A stretch of 64,000 bases of DNA. Origin: Clostridia bacterium (GTDB lineage Bacteria > Bacillota > Limnochordia > DTU080 > RSA5). The translations under genes were made by a program, and so were the position numbers. The stretch spans positions 62,001 through 126,000 of the forward strand of contig PKEX01000011.1 of the NCBI GenBank assembly GCA_002919235.1. The letters are read 5' to 3'. Within the stretch, counting starts at the first letter, position 1, and every line of letters starts with the position of its first letter. Shown one piece after another: positions 17,672-27,292 of the stretch. The notes under the pieces were generated by a model. That model saw only the letters and a program-made list of their open reading frames with translations, was not told where the DNA came from and did no database searches.

Positions 17672-19152
17672 ACGCTGGCCGGCCCGCCGTCCCCCGGCGG
17701 CCGCCAGCGCAGGACGGGATGGCGCGCCGCCCGGGTCTCGTCCAGCCGGCCTACAGGCGTGGTGTGCGGGGCGGTCCTCACGGTCTCGGGATCCTCCTCC
17801 GCCTCTTTCGCGATGGCGATCAACGCGTCCGCCAAGGCGTCCAGCGCTTCGAGGGGCTCCGTCTCCGTGGGCTCGATCATGATGGCTTCGTCCACGATGA
17901 GAGGGAAATAGATGGTGGGCGCGTGGATCCCGTAGTCCAAGAGGCGTTTCGCGACGTCCACCGTGCGGACGCCCCGTTCTTTCTGGCGGCGTCCGGAGAG
18001 GACGAACTCGTGCATGCACCGGCGCGGGTACGGCAGGTCGAAGTACGGCGAAAGCCGGGCCAAGAGGTAGTTGGCGTGCAGCACGGCGTGTTCGCTCACC
18101 CTGCGGAGGCCGTCGGGGCCCAGGGCGCGGATGTAGGCGTACGCCCGGACCAAGACGCCGAAGTTGCCGTAGAACGAGCGGATCCGGCCCACCGCCTCCG
18201 GCCGGTGGCGTTCCAGGTAGAACGTGCCGTCCGGCCGGCGCTCCACCGTAGGTACCGGCAGGAAGCGGGCTAGCTCCTGCGTGACCGCGACGGGTCCCGC
18301 CCCCGGACCGCCTCCGCCGTGGGGCGTAGAAAAGGTCTTGTGCAGGTTGAAGTGGACGATGTCAAACCCCATGTCCCCGGGGCGGGAGATGCCCAAGATG
18401 GCATTGGCGTTGGCTCCGTCGTAGTAGAGAAGGCCTCCGGCGTCGTGGACCACCTGGGCGATGGCCGCGATGTTCTCGTCGAAGAGGCCGAGGGTGTTGG
18501 GATTGGTGAGCATCAAGCCGGCGGTGTTGGGGCCCGCCTTCCGCTTGACCTCCTCGAGGTCCATCCCGCCCCGGGCGTCCGACGGGATCTCCACCACCCG
18601 GTAGCCGCACATGGCGGCGCTGGCCGGGTTGGTGCCGTGCGCCGAATCGGGAATGAGAATCTCGCTGCGGTGTCCCTCTCCCCTGGATTCGTGGTAGGCG
18701 CGAATGAGCATCAGGCCCAGCAGCTCGCCGTGCGCGCCGGCCGCGGGCGTGAGCGTCGCCCGGTGCAGCCCTGCGATCTCGCACAGGAAGCGCTCCAGGT
18801 GGTACATGAGCTCCAGGGCGCCCTGGACGCTCTCTTCGGGCTGGTACGGGTGGAGCCGCCGGAAGCCGGGCAGGCTCGCGGCCTCCTCTCCCGCCTTGGG
18901 ATTGTACTTCATGGTGCACGAGCCCAGAGGATAGATCCCCACGTCCACGGCGTAGTTCCGCCGGGAGAGGCGGACGTAGTGGCGGATCACTTCCACCTCG
19001 GACAGCTCGGGCAGGGGCGCCGGCTCCCGGCGCAGGCTCTCAGGAGGGAGGGCCTCCTCCAAGGGGATCTCCGGCACGTCGCACGGGGCGAAGCGGAACC
19101 CTCTCCGCCCCGGAGCCCCGGATTCGAAAAGCAGCGGGACCGTCTCTCGCAT
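17668..19152 (-). CDS. gcvPB: Glycine dehydrogenase (decarboxylating) subunit 2
   Basis: 494 residues. It is the PLP-bearing half of the split P-protein. The lysine that binds PLP is in [17 protein letters not shown] near residue 270; [10 protein letters not shown] near 78, DSAHGTNPA near 165 and [10 protein letters not shown] near 205 are family landmarks. Decarboxylates glycine and passes the aminomethyl group to lipoylated GcvH. ATG 19152 has GGAGGG in front. The gene is 16 bases after gcvPA. The split P-protein is the form used by Bacillota and Thermotoga-like bacteria. Confidence 0.96.
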   Translation of the reverse strand: MRETVPLLFESGAPGRRGFRFAPCDVPEIPLEEALPPESLRREPAPLPELSEVEVIRHYVRLSRRNYAVDVGIYPLGSCTMKYNPKAGEEAASLPGFRRLHPYQPEESVQGALELMYHLERFLCEIAGLHRATLTPAAGAHGELLGLMLIRAYHESRGEGHRSEILIPDSAHGTNPASAAMCGYRVVEIPSDARGGMDLEEVKRKAGPNTAGLMLTNPNTLGLFDENIAAIAQVVHDAGGLLYYDGANANAILGISRPGDMGFDIVHFNLHKTFSTPHGGGGPGAGPVAVTQELARFLPVPTVERRPDGTFYLERHRPEAVGRIRSFYGNFGVLVRAYAYIRALGPDGLRRVSEHAVLHANYLLARLSPYFDLPYPRRCMHEFVLSGRRQKERGVRTVDVAKRLLDYGIHAPTIYFPLIVDEAIMIEPTETEPLEALDALADALIAIAKEAEEDPETVRTAPHTTPVGRLDETRAARHPVLRWRPPGDGGPASV

Positions 19153-19168
19153 CGGTTGGGGCCCTCCT

Positions 19169-20524
19169 TCACTCCTCCAGGCTCTCGGCCAGCGCCTCGA
19201 CGAACCGGTCGATCTCCTCGCGGCTTCTGGCCTCCGTCGCGCAGACCAGCAGCGCGCCCTGGGGCTCCAGGCCCACCTGCGAAAAGGCGGGTCCTGCCAC
19301 AAAGCCCCGGTCCAGGAGCCGCCGCTGCAGCTCCCGGGCGGCGAGATCCGTTTCGATCACAAACTCCTTGAAAAACGGCTGGTTCCAGCGGCGGCGCAGG
19401 CCCCGCCCGCCGGCGCGCGCCTTCAGCCGGGCCTCCAGGTAATGGGCCTTTTGGAACGAAAGGTAGGCCGCCTCCCGCAGCCCTTCCTTGCCGACCAGCG
19501 CCAGGTAGACGCTGGCTGCCAGGGCGTTGAGGGCTTGGTTGGTGCAGATGTTGGACGTGGCCCGGTGGCGGCGGATGTGCTGCTCCCGGGCCTGGAGCGT
19601 CAAGACGTAGCCCCGCCGGCCCTCGCTGTCCACCGTCTCGCCCACGATGCGCCCGGGGATGCGGCGCACCAGCTCCTGCTTGGCCGCGAGGAAGCCCAGA
19701 TAGGGACCGCCGAAGGAGAGGCTGTTGCCCAGCGCCTGCCCCTCGCCCACCGCGATGTCGGCGCCGTAGGCGCCCGGCGGCTCGAGGAGTCCCAGCGAGA
19801 TGGGGTCCACCGCCGCCACCAGCAGCCCGCCGGCGGCGTGCACCGCGTCCGCCGCCTCCTGCATGGGTTCGAGGTGGCCGTAGAAGTTGGGGTGCTGCAT
19901 GAGCAGGCCGGCCACGTCGCTCCCCAGCCGCTCGTCCAGGGCCGCCAGGTCGACGGCGCCTTCCGGGGCCGGCACCGTGTCCACGGCGATGCCCTGGTGC
20001 CGCAGATAGGTCTCGACCACCGCCCGGTATTCGGGATGGACGCTCTCGGGCACCAGAACCCGCTCCCGTCCCGTCTGCGAGCAGGCCATGATCAGCCCCT
20101 CGGCCGCGGCGGAAGCCCCGTCGTACATGGAGGCGTTGGCGATGTCGAGCCCGGTGAGCTGGCAGATGAGGGTCTGAAACTCAAAGATGGACTGGAGCAC
20201 GCCTTGGGTGATCTCCGCTTGGTAGGGAGTGTACGAGGTGTAAAACTCCGAACGCGAGATGACCGTCCCGACCGCGCTGGGAATCACGTGGTCGTAGGCG
20301 CCGCCCCCGGCAAAGCAGACCAGCTCGTCCACGTGGCGGTTCTTGCCGGCCAGTTCCCGCATGTGAGCCAGCAGCTGGTACTCGGAAAGGCCCTCCGGCA
20401 GGGCAAGGCGCCCTTGAAAGCGCAGCGCCTCCGGGATGTCCGCGAAGAGCTCGTCCACCGAGCTCACGCCGATGGCTCGCAGCATGTGCGCCTTCTGTTC
20501 GTCAGTGGTGGGGATGAAGTCCAA
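19169..20524 (-). CDS. gcvPA: Glycine dehydrogenase (decarboxylating) subunit 1
   Basis: About 451 residues, the partner of gcvPB in the split P-protein. The family N-terminus [14 protein letters not shown] and later [40 protein letters not shown] and [16 protein letters not shown] are all present. TTG 20524 is preferred because the protein then begins where relatives do; a TTG seven codons earlier (20545) is possible and would overlap the gcvH stop by 14 bases. Both starts lie inside or just after gcvH, so coupling is likely. Confidence 0.94.
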   Translation of the reverse strand: MDFIPTTDEQKAHMLRAIGVSSVDELFADIPEALRFQGRLALPEGLSEYQLLAHMRELAGKNRHVDELVCFAGGGAYDHVIPSAVGTVISRSEFYTSYTPYQAEITQGVLQSIFEFQTLICQLTGLDIANASMYDGASAAAEGLIMACSQTGRERVLVPESVHPEYRAVVETYLRHQGIAVDTVPAPEGAVDLAALDERLGSDVAGLLMQHPNFYGHLEPMQEAADAVHAAGGLLVAAVDPISLGLLEPPGAYGADIAVGEGQALGNSLSFGGPYLGFLAAKQELVRRIPGRIVGETVDSEGRRGYVLTLQAREQHIRRHRATSNICTNQALNALAASVYLALVGKEGLREAAYLSFQKAHYLEARLKARAGGRGLRRRWNQPFFKEFVIETDLAARELQRRLLDRGFVAGPAFSQVGLEPQGALLVCATEARSREEIDRFVEALAESLEE

Positions 20525-20531
20525 CGAGGAG

Positions 20532-20915
20532 TCACGCCTCTCCAATGTGGGCCTTGTATTCGGCGGCCGTCAGCAGCCCGTCCGCCTGGCCGGGATCGTC
20601 CATCTCGATGACGGCGATCCAGCCTCTCCCGTAGGGATCTTCGTTGATCAGCTCAGGCTGGTCTTCCAGGGCGCTGTTCACTTCGACGATCCGGCCGCTG
20701 ACCGGCGCGTAGATGTCCGACACCGACTTGACCGACTCCACCACGGCGATGCTCTGGCCCGCGCTCACGGCGTCGCCCGCGGCGGGAAGCTCCACGAAGA
20801 CCACGTCCCCCAGCTGGTGCTGGGCGTAGTGCGTGACGCCGACCCGGGCCAGCCGCCCGTCTTCCAGCCGGAGCCACTCGTGTTCCTTGGTGTACTTCAG
20901 TTCCTCGGGATACAA
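20532..20915 (-). CDS. gcvH: Glycine cleavage system H protein
   Basis: 127 residues. KYTKEHEWLRLEDG near the N-terminus and the lipoyl-lysine motif VESVKSVSDIYAPVSG near residue 65 identify it; the lysine carries the lipoyl arm. GDVVFVELPAAGD and ALEDQPELINEDPYG are also typical. Shuttles the aminomethyl group between P, T and L proteins. The start is TTG with AGGAGGG six bases upstream. Second gene of the gcvT-H-PA-PB-lipM run. No dihydrolipoamide dehydrogenase (L protein) gene is in the window. Confidence 0.96.
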   Translation of the reverse strand: MYPEELKYTKEHEWLRLEDGRLARVGVTHYAQHQLGDVVFVELPAAGDAVSAGQSIAVVESVKSVSDIYAPVSGRIVEVNSALEDQPELINEDPYGRGWIAVIEMDDPGQADGLLTAAEYKAHIGEA

Positions 20916-20938
20916 CGCAAGCCCTCCTTACGGTGGGT

Positions 20939-22045
20939 TTACGGGCGCGGGAGGAAGCGGCCCTCGACCACCCGGGCGCGCCGGAGCCTCCCGCGGATGT
21001 CCACCGAGATCTCGGCGCCCGCCTCCAGGGCCAGGGCCGCCGGTACGTATCCCATGCCGATCTCCTTCTCCAGCGTCGGGGAGAACGAGCCGCTGGTCAC
21101 CCAGCCCACTTCACGGCCCTGGTGCACGATGGGATAGCCGTGCCGCGGCACGCCCCGCTCCAGCATCTCAAAGCCGATGAGCCGCCGCGCGGCTCCCCGC
21201 TCCTGCTGGGCCAGCAGGGCCTCCCTGCCGACAAAATCGCCCTTATCAAATTTTACGGCGAACCCGAGACCCGCTTCCAAGGGAGAGATCTCTTCGGTGA
21301 GCTCGTTGCCGTACAACGGAAGGCGCGCCTCGAGCCGGAGGGTGTCCCGGGCTCCGAGCCCGGCGGGGACCAGGCCGTCTGCCTGCCCTACCTGGAGCAG
21401 GCGGTCCCAAAGGTTCGCTGCGGCCTCCGCATCCAGATAGAGCTCAAACCCGTCCTCTCCCGTGTACCCGGTGCGGGAGACCAGGATGGCTGCCCCGTGC
21501 GCATGGACGGTCCGGGCCCAAAACGAGGGCAAGTCCGAAAAATCCTGCTCCAGAGCGCGCCCGACGATGGTTTGGCTGCGGGGCCCCTGTACGGCGATGA
21601 GGGCCGTCTCGCTGCTCTCGTCCCGCAGCGTCACCCGGCCCCGGAGCCGGGCGCGGGCCCACTCCCGCACCTTGTCGGTGTTGGCCGCGTTGACCACCAG
21701 GAGGTAATCCCGGGGCCCCAGCCGGTAGAGGAGGCAGTCGTCGACGACGCCGCCCCGTTCGTTGCAGAGGAGCGTGTACTGCCCCTTCCCCGGCTCCAGG
21801 CGGAAGACGTCGTTGGTGGTGAGCTGCTGCAGGTTTTCGGCGGCATCGGGGCCTTCAAAGCGCAGCTCGCCCATGTGGCAAAGGTCAAAGAGGCCCGCGG
21901 CCGTCCTCACGGCCCGGTGCTCGGCGAGGACGCCCGAGTACTGGACGGGCATCCAAAAGCCGGCGAACTCGATCATCCGGGCCCCCAGCTCAAGGTGCCG
22001 GCCGGCCAGGGGAGTGCGCTTGGGCTCTTCGGCGCTGGCCGTCAT
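20939..22045 (-). CDS. gcvT: Aminomethyltransferase (glycine cleavage T protein)
   Basis: 368 residues. It transfers the methylene group from GcvH to tetrahydrofolate, releasing ammonia. Landmarks: MIEFAGFWMPVQYSG near residue 28, FDLCHMGELRFEG, GGVVDDCLLYRLG, SRTGYTGEDGFELYL, GLGARDTLRLEA and GFAVKFDKGDF. First gene of the glycine-cleavage operon. I looked in the 190 bases upstream for a tandem glycine riboswitch, which is common here in Bacillota, and found none that I can recognise. Confidence 0.95.
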   Translation of the reverse strand: MTASAEEPKRTPLAGRHLELGARMIEFAGFWMPVQYSGVLAEHRAVRTAAGLFDLCHMGELRFEGPDAAENLQQLTTNDVFRLEPGKGQYTLLCNERGGVVDDCLLYRLGPRDYLLVVNAANTDKVREWARARLRGRVTLRDESSETALIAVQGPRSQTIVGRALEQDFSDLPSFWARTVHAHGAAILVSRTGYTGEDGFELYLDAEAAANLWDRLLQVGQADGLVPAGLGARDTLRLEARLPLYGNELTEEISPLEAGLGFAVKFDKGDFVGREALLAQQERGAARRLIGFEMLERGVPRHGYPIVHQGREVGWVTSGSFSPTLEKEIGMGYVPAALALEAGAEISVDIRGRLRRARVVEGRFLPRP

Positions 22046-22156
22046 GCCCGCCGCCCCCTTTTGTGTGAGGTGGTCGCTCCATACCTTTGGCAGCCGCCGG
22101 CGATTCCCTGCGGGCGTCCCGGCTCATCGCGGGGCCGCCGGGCCGCCGCCCCGGGT

Positions 22157-22186
22157 GTCACAGCCCGGCGGGCTGTGCTGTATAAT
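22157..22186 (+). promoter_or_regulatory. Candidate promoter of the 27-residue small ORF
   Basis: A perfect TATAAT (22181-22186) with GTCACA at 18 bp spacing (22157-22162, four of six to consensus) lies 52 bases before the small ORF. A short hairpin (AGCCCGGCGGGCT) occupies the spacer. It faces away from gcvT. Confidence 0.5.
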
Positions 22187-22238
22187 GCATCGCTCAGAAA
22201 TCCCGTCGATCTCTTGCCCGACGAGGGGGCGTCGCGTG

Positions 22239-22322
22239 ATGTTGCTTAGGCTGCTGGGCGCTGTGATCAACCCCATTCTCAAATGGCGCGGCAAGACCGT
22301 GCTCATCATCAAGAGGCGCTAG
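22239..22322 (+). CDS. Small hydrophobic-basic peptide (27 aa), unrecognised
   Basis: ATG-initiated 27-codon frame encoding a hydrophobic start (MLLRLLGAVINPIL) and a basic end (KWRGKTVLIIKRR). It has GAGGGGG seven to nine bases upstream (a GTG one codon earlier is also in phase) and a TATAAT promoter 50 bases before that. It lies alone between the divergent gcvT and the convergent sucD genes, where nothing else explains the promoter. The composition fits a membrane-associated small protein. I do not recognise a family. It could be chance, but promoter, ribosome-binding site and stop form a consistent unit. Confidence 0.5.
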   Translation: MLLRLLGAVINPILKWRGKTVLIIKRR

Positions 22323-22357
22323 GCACAGGATACTCCGCCGTCGCGATCTTATGTGCG

Positions 22358-22411
22358 CTTCGCCCGGGAAAGGCGAAGAGCGCCGGCCGCTCAGCGCGGC
22401 AGGCGCTCTTC
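22358..22411. repeat. Overlapping, mutually exclusive inverted repeats at the sucD end
   Basis: CTTCGCC (22358-22364) pairs with GGCGAAG (22372-22378) around seven bases. A second perfect 10-bp pair, GAAGAGCGCC (22375-22384) and GGCGCTCTTC (22402-22411), shares bases with it and covers the sucD stop. Neither is followed by a T-run. They lie where the small ORF and sucD converge and could end or stabilise either transcript. Confidence 0.4.
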
Positions 22412-23260
22412 GATCAAGTCGGCGATCTGGTTGATGGTGTCGGCCACGGGTACGCCCGCGCCGGCCAGGGCTTCAATCTTGCTCTCCGCCGTCCCGGTCT
22501 TTCCGGAGATGATGGCGCCTGCATGACCCATCCGCTTGCCGGGCGGGGCGGTGCGGCCCGAGATGAAGCCCACCACCGGTTTGGTCATGCTCTTGATGTA
22601 CTCCGCCGCCTCTTCCTCGTCGGAGCCCCCGATCTCGCCGATCATCACCACGGCCTCGGTTTCGGGGTCCGCCTCAAACAGCTTGAGCACGTCGATGAAC
22701 CGCGTGCCGATGATGGGGTCGCCCCCGATGCCAACGCAGGTGGACTGCCCGATGCCCCGGGTCGAGAGCTCGTTCACCACCTCGTAGGTGAGGGTGCCGC
22801 TGCGGGAGACGATTCCCACGGGACCCGGCCGGAAAATGGACCCGGGGAGGATGCCCACCAGCGACTTCCCCGGCGAGATGAGGCCGGGGCAGTTGGGCCC
22901 CACCAGCCGCGTCCCCTTGGCCCGGGCGTACGCCGTCACTTGCAGCATTTCGTGGATGGGGATCCACTCCGTGATGCACACCACCAGGCGAATGCCGGCG
23001 TCAATCGCCTCGATCACGGCGTCCGCGGCGAAGCGGGGCGGCACGAAGACGATGCTGGTGTTGACGCCCTCTTTCTCCACCGCCTCCCGCACCGTGTTGT
23101 AAACGGGCACGCCTTCCACCCGCTCCCCGCCCTTGCCGGGCGTCACGCCCGCGACCACCTTGGTGCCGTAGACCAGCATCTGTTTGGTGTGAAAGGCGCC
23201 TTCGCGGCCGGTGATTCCCTGCACCAACACGCGCGTCTCGGTATCGATCAATATGCTCAA
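22391..23260 (-). CDS. sucD: Succinate-CoA ligase subunit alpha
   Basis: 289 residues. Makes succinate, CoA and NTP from succinyl-CoA in the TCA cycle. The N-terminal CoA-binding domain has [37 protein letters not shown] and GIGGDPIIG follow. The phosphorylated histidine is in [12 protein letters not shown]. Downstream of sucC with a 43-base gap, and the two form the heterodimer. Ends beside a pair of overlapping inverted repeats. Confidence 0.96.
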   Translation of the reverse strand: MSILIDTETRVLVQGITGREGAFHTKQMLVYGTKVVAGVTPGKGGERVEGVPVYNTVREAVEKEGVNTSIVFVPPRFAADAVIEAIDAGIRLVVCITEWIPIHEMLQVTAYARAKGTRLVGPNCPGLISPGKSLVGILPGSIFRPGPVGIVSRSGTLTYEVVNELSTRGIGQSTCVGIGGDPIIGTRFIDVLKLFEADPETEAVVMIGEIGGSDEEEAAEYIKSMTKPVVGFISGRTAPPGKRMGHAGAIISGKTGTAESKIEALAGAGVPVADTINQIADLIEERLPR

Positions 23261-23303
23261 GGTGTGTGAGACCTCCTCGAAAAAGCTTTCCCGGGCCTGC
23301 GGC

Positions 23304-24449
23304 TCACCCTCTGGCGAGCTCGACCGCTTTTCTCGCCGCCTCTTGGAAGCTCTCCGCCGTCTCCAGCCTTACGCCTCCCAAGTCGGCGGCGGCCAAGAGT
23401 TCGCGCCCCTCCTTGGCCCGGGTGCCCGCCAGCCGCACCACGATGGGCACCTTGACCTCCATCTCTTGAATCACCGAAAGGAGCCCCTTGGCCACCTCGT
23501 CGCAGCGGGTGATACCGCCGAAGACGTTGATCAGAATGGACTTCACGGCCGGGTCGGAGAGGATCAAGCTGAGGCCGTTGCGCACCACTTCCGCCTGGGC
23601 GCCGCCGCCGATGTCCAAGAAGTTGGCGGCCCTGCCGCCGCTGCGCTGGATCATGTCCAGCGTGGTCATGACCAGGCCTGCGCCGTTGCCGACGATGCCC
23701 ACTTCGCCGTCGAGCTTCACGTAGGAGAGCCCGAGCTCTTTGGCCTTCTGTTCCAGTGGGTGCTCCGCCTGTTCGTCGACGCCCTTGGCGTCAGGATGGC
23801 GGAAGCTCGCGTTGTCGTCGGTCTCCATCTTGCCGTCCAGAGCGACCAGTTGGCCGCTGCCCACGAGGGCCAGCGGGTTGATCTCTACCAGGATGGCGTC
23901 CTGCTCTTTGAAGACGCGGAACACCTTTTCAATGAGGGCTGACATGGGTTTGACCAGCTCGGCGGGGACCTGCGCCCGGTAGCACGCTTCGCGCACTTGG
24001 TAAGGGAGAAGGCCCAGCAGCGGATCGAGCCATACCTTGGCCACCTTTTCCGGCTGGGTTTCGGCCACTTCTTCAATGTCCATCCCGCCCGCCGAGGAGA
24101 CGATGAGCACCGGCGCCTGCCTGGCCCGGTCGACGGTGATGCCCAGGTAAAACTCGGCCTGGATATCGGCAGCCGGCTCCACCAGCACCTCGTGGACGGG
24201 ATAGCCCCGGATCTCCATGGAGAGGATCCGGGCCGCCTCCTTTTCCGCCTGGCCGGCATCGGCCACCACGGCCACCCCGCCGGCCTTGCCCCGGCCGCCG
24301 ATGGGCACCTGGGCTTTCACCACCGCCTTGCCACCCAGCTCTTCGGCGATGGCCCGCGCCTCTCCGGGGCTTTTCGCCACCTTGCCCCGGGGGGTGGGGA
24401 TGCCCGCCGCGGCGAAGATCTCCTTGGCCTGGTATTCAAGGAATTTCAC
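23304..24449 (-). CDS. sucC: Succinate-CoA ligase subunit beta
   Basis: 381 residues with an ATP-grasp domain. It begins [20 protein letters not shown], and has [37 protein letters not shown] and [13 protein letters not shown]. The GTG at 24449 is chosen because GGAGGTC is seven bases upstream and the protein then starts like its relatives; a longer frame adds eight residues. Upstream, a hairpin separates it from ilvE, so sucCD may have its own promoter although the genes are on the same strand. Confidence 0.96.
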   Translation of the reverse strand: MKFLEYQAKEIFAAAGIPTPRGKVAKSPGEARAIAEELGGKAVVKAQVPIGGRGKAGGVAVVADAGQAEKEAARILSMEIRGYPVHEVLVEPAADIQAEFYLGITVDRARQAPVLIVSSAGGMDIEEVAETQPEKVAKVWLDPLLGLLPYQVREACYRAQVPAELVKPMSALIEKVFRVFKEQDAILVEINPLALVGSGQLVALDGKMETDDNASFRHPDAKGVDEQAEHPLEQKAKELGLSYVKLDGEVGIVGNGAGLVMTTLDMIQRSGGRAANFLDIGGGAQAEVVRNGLSLILSDPAVKSILINVFGGITRCDEVAKGLLSVIQEMEVKVPIVVRLAGTRAKEGRELLAAADLGGVRLETAESFQEAARKAVELARG

Positions 24450-24488
24450 TGGCCTGACCTCCACTTCTCGCAAGTGTCCACACGTGAA

Positions 24489-24510
24489 GGCCCCGGCGAC
24501 CGCCGGGGCC
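24489..24510 (-). terminator. Hairpin between ilvE and sucC
   Basis: GGCCCCGGC (24489-24497) pairs perfectly with GCCGGGGCC (24502-24510) around GACC. On the minus strand it is 75 bases after the ilvE stop and is followed by TTCACG, so the T-tract is poor. Likely a partial terminator. Confidence 0.45.
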
Positions 24511-24584
24511 GTCTGGCGCCTGATCCCGGTCCGGTGCCCCGCGCCCCCTCTTACGTGCCGGAGGGGCCGCTGCCGGCCGGCCGG

Positions 24585-25511
24585 TCATAGGCTGGCCTTG
24601 TAGACCGGCTGGCACCAGTGGCGGTACTTGGGTACCTTCCCTTTGACCACGTCGAAATAGAGCTGCTGGATCTTGCGGCTGATGGGGCCGATGCCGCCGT
24701 TTCCGATCACCCGGCGGTCGATCTCGGCGATGGGGCTCACCTGCGCCCCCGTGCCGACGAAGAAGGCTTCATCGGCGATGTAAAGCTCCGTCCGGTCGAT
24801 CGGCCGTTCGATCACTTCGAGGCCGAGCTCCCGCGTCGCCAGCTCAATGATGGTGGCCCGGGTGATCCCTTCCAGGATGTCGTCGGTGACCGGCGGGGTG
24901 ATCAACTTCCCTTTCCGCACGATGAAGAGGTTTTCGGCACTTCCCTCCGAGACGTGCCCGTCGGCCGTCAAGAAGATGCTCTCGTCGTAGCCGTCCAGCA
25001 CGGCGTCAGACTTGGCCAGCGCCGCGTTGACGTACGCCCCGTTCACCTTGGCCCGCATGGGAATGGCGTTGTCGTCGATATGCCGCCACGAAGTCACCTT
25101 GACCCGCAGCCCCTTCTCGAGATCGAGGTAGGGGCCCATCGGCACCGCGAAGACCAGGAAGTCGTCTTCGAGGCCCGCGAGCTGAACGCCGATGCCCAGC
25201 TGGCTCTTATAGTAGATCGGGCGGATGTACATGTCCTCCCGGTCGTTGTTTTTCGCGAGGAGCTCCACGGTGATGCGGCAGAGATCGTCCACGGAGTAGG
25301 CGGGCGTGATCTGCAGGATCTTGCAGGACTGGAGGAGCCGCTCGTAGTGCTCCCTCATCCGGAAGATCAAGAGGTCCTGCTCCTCTTCCGACCAGTAGGC
25401 GCGGATGCCTTCAAAGACCGCGGTGCCGTACAGAAAGGCGTGGGTCTGCACGCTGATCTTGGCCTCTTCCAGCGGGACGAAGGCTCCCTCAAAGAAGGCG
25501 TACCTGGCCAT
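24585..25511 (-). CDS. ilvE: Branched-chain amino acid aminotransferase
   Basis: 308 residues, fold-type IV PLP enzyme. FEGAFVPLEEAKISVQTHAF, YGTAVFEGIRAYW, the PLP lysine in MRAKVNGAYVNAALAKSDA, GHVSEGSAENLF and GITRATIIELA identify it. Last step in Val, Leu and Ile synthesis. The ATG follows a ribosome-binding site (TAGGAGG). The VanW-like gene is 108 bases upstream on the same strand. Confidence 0.95.
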   Translation of the reverse strand: MARYAFFEGAFVPLEEAKISVQTHAFLYGTAVFEGIRAYWSEEEQDLLIFRMREHYERLLQSCKILQITPAYSVDDLCRITVELLAKNNDREDMYIRPIYYKSQLGIGVQLAGLEDDFLVFAVPMGPYLDLEKGLRVKVTSWRHIDDNAIPMRAKVNGAYVNAALAKSDAVLDGYDESIFLTADGHVSEGSAENLFIVRKGKLITPPVTDDILEGITRATIIELATRELGLEVIERPIDRTELYIADEAFFVGTGAQVSPIAEIDRRVIGNGGIGPISRKIQQLYFDVVKGKVPKYRHWCQPVYKASL

Positions 25512-25619
25512 GTCGATCCTCCTACCAGTTGATCCCTGTGTTTTTCGTGGCCCGCTCCGCTGAACCCTTTCCCTGGTCCGCGGCTTCGGCGGTACCTGCT
25601 TTCGCCAGGATGAGATCCG

Positions 25620-27017
25620 TTACACTTCGCCCGCGCCCACCCAGACGACCCGGTCCCGAGAAGGATACGTGGAGCGGGAGACCAGCTCCCGCACGACGCG
25701 GCCGTCGGGAAGCTGGGCGACCCGCCATACATTGACTTTATACCCGTCCCGGCCCTGTTTGACCACCCGCTGCGCGCCCTTGGGAAGGTCGGTCCGGGCC
25801 ACCTCGATCACCCGGGCCGGCGCCACTTCCACCAGCTCCGTCTCGAGGCGCACGCCCCGGTACTTGGCCCGCGTCCCGTAGAGCGCGATCGTGAGCTGGT
25901 TCCCTTCGACGGAGGCCTTGATCAGCACGGGCCCCGGGGTGTCGTTGCGGAAGATGAAGTCCGTCACCCCGTAGACCACCGCGGCGTCGAGCCCCATAGG
26001 CACGTAGCCCACGGGGATCGAGTGAGGCGCCCGGGACATGACCTCAAGGCCGGCCAGCAGCACCGCCCCGTAGAGGGTAGTGGAGACCTGGCACACCCCG
26101 CCGCCGATGTCCGGCACCAGCTCGCCGTCGATGATCACCGGCGCCTCTTTGAAGCCCGCTGCCTCGACCCGGGGCCCGACGTGCCGGTTGAACGAGAACA
26201 CCTCGCCGGGGGCGAGCAAATGGCCGTCCAGCGCCTGCGCCGCGATGTGGATGTTGGCGGTCCGGTTGGCGTCCGACGGGTCAAAGCGGGTGGTATAGAC
26301 GGCCAGCCGCTCCCGGACACCCAGGGCCAGGGCGTCCTCGGTGCGAAAGGCGGCCGGCACGGCGCTCACCTCAAGGCGGACCGCGCGGGCGTAGGGCTCT
26401 GCCATAGCCTGGGCCAGCCTTCCCGGGAGCTCGTCGCTTTCCACCAGCCGCAGTCCCGCCCGGGACGGGACCACCACCACCTGGCCGCGCTCGTCCACGT
26501 CCAGCCGGGCATCGCGGGGCGGCCGCTCCACCCGGCTCGCGAGCCGCTGGAGCCAGGCGCGGTACGCGGCGTCGTCCACCCGCGGCCGGAGCGGCACTTC
26601 GTAGCCCCACCGCAGCGCGGTCCACCGCTGGAGGAGCTGCTCGAGCCGGGAGCCGGTACGGCCTACGGCGTAGGCCGCGGCCACCGTCGCGTCCAGGTCC
26701 GGCTGCACGCCGGTCTGCGCGGGCAGCTCGATCCAGGATTCGCCGTGGACGTACAGCTGAAGCGGCTGCTCCGCCAGGCCCTCGAGGCGCTGCTGCAGCC
26801 GCTGCCGGGCGGCTTCGGGCGCGAGGCCGCCCACGTCGAGGCCGGCCACTTTCACGCCGGGAACGATGACGCCGGGGGTGGCGGCCAGGAAGCTGCCGGC
26901 CGCGCCCACCGCCGCGGCGGCCGCCGCCAGGAGGACGGCAAAGAAGGCCGCTCTCCTGCTCTGCGAGCGGCCGGGAACATCCAAGCTGGCGCTGAGGGGA
27001 CGGGCGAGCGACGCCAA
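25620..27017 (-). CDS. VanW family protein with G5 domain (YoaR-like)
   Basis: 465 residues. A hydrophobic segment at about residues 23-50 is a signal or anchor. PG-binding-4 type repeats (VKVAGLDVGGLAPEAAR) fill about 50-250. The VanW domain follows, with ANIHIAAQALDGHLLAPGEVFSFN, DIGGGVCQVSTTLYGAVLLAG and HSIPVGYVPMGLDAAV. The C-terminal 75 residues, with TDLPKGAQRVVKQGRDGYKV, are a G5 domain. Proteins of this build act on or bind the cell wall and are common in spore-forming Bacillota; the biochemical role is unknown. Confidence 0.88.
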   Translation of the reverse strand: MASLARPLSASLDVPGRSQSRRAAFFAVLLAAAAAAVGAAGSFLAATPGVIVPGVKVAGLDVGGLAPEAARQRLQQRLEGLAEQPLQLYVHGESWIELPAQTGVQPDLDATVAAAYAVGRTGSRLEQLLQRWTALRWGYEVPLRPRVDDAAYRAWLQRLASRVERPPRDARLDVDERGQVVVVPSRAGLRLVESDELPGRLAQAMAEPYARAVRLEVSAVPAAFRTEDALALGVRERLAVYTTRFDPSDANRTANIHIAAQALDGHLLAPGEVFSFNRHVGPRVEAAGFKEAPVIIDGELVPDIGGGVCQVSTTLYGAVLLAGLEVMSRAPHSIPVGYVPMGLDAAVVYGVTDFIFRNDTPGPVLIKASVEGNQLTIALYGTRAKYRGVRLETELVEVAPARVIEVARTDLPKGAQRVVKQGRDGYKVNVWRVAQLPDGRVVRELVSRSTYPSRDRVVWVGAGEV

Positions 27018-27292
27018 GGCGACGAACCTCCCTGTTCACCACCGACGGCGCGTGGCGCCTCCACACGGTGTTTTCCCGCAAGCCTCGCCGCGAGAGGTAG
27101 GAGCAGAGTTCCACGGGCCCGGGCGGCCTTCCTGCCGGAGCGCCCGGCGCCGGCCGGGCGCGAGACGCCGGTTTCTGAATAGACCGCCGTCTTGGGGACG
27201 TATACTGTCCGCGCGACGTCAACGCGCGGAAAGGTCACCGGTCCGTGCCAGGGCGACCCCGCCCCGCGCCGGACGCTCTCGAGGTGAGCCCC

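Noticed and set aside
22046-22238. Glycine riboswitch upstream of gcvT
   Set aside because: Searched for the tandem aptamer cores by eye and found none; a covariance search is needed for certainty.
25512-25619. T-box-like GGTACCGCC and hairpins before ilvE
   Set aside because: The region is too short, lacks the specifier stem and terminator, and the match to the T-box core is poor.
27201-27229. TATACT and a CCGCGCG/CGCGCGG hairpin upstream of yyaC
   Set aside because: No -35 at a usable distance and no clear sporulation-sigma consensus; kept out of the feature list.
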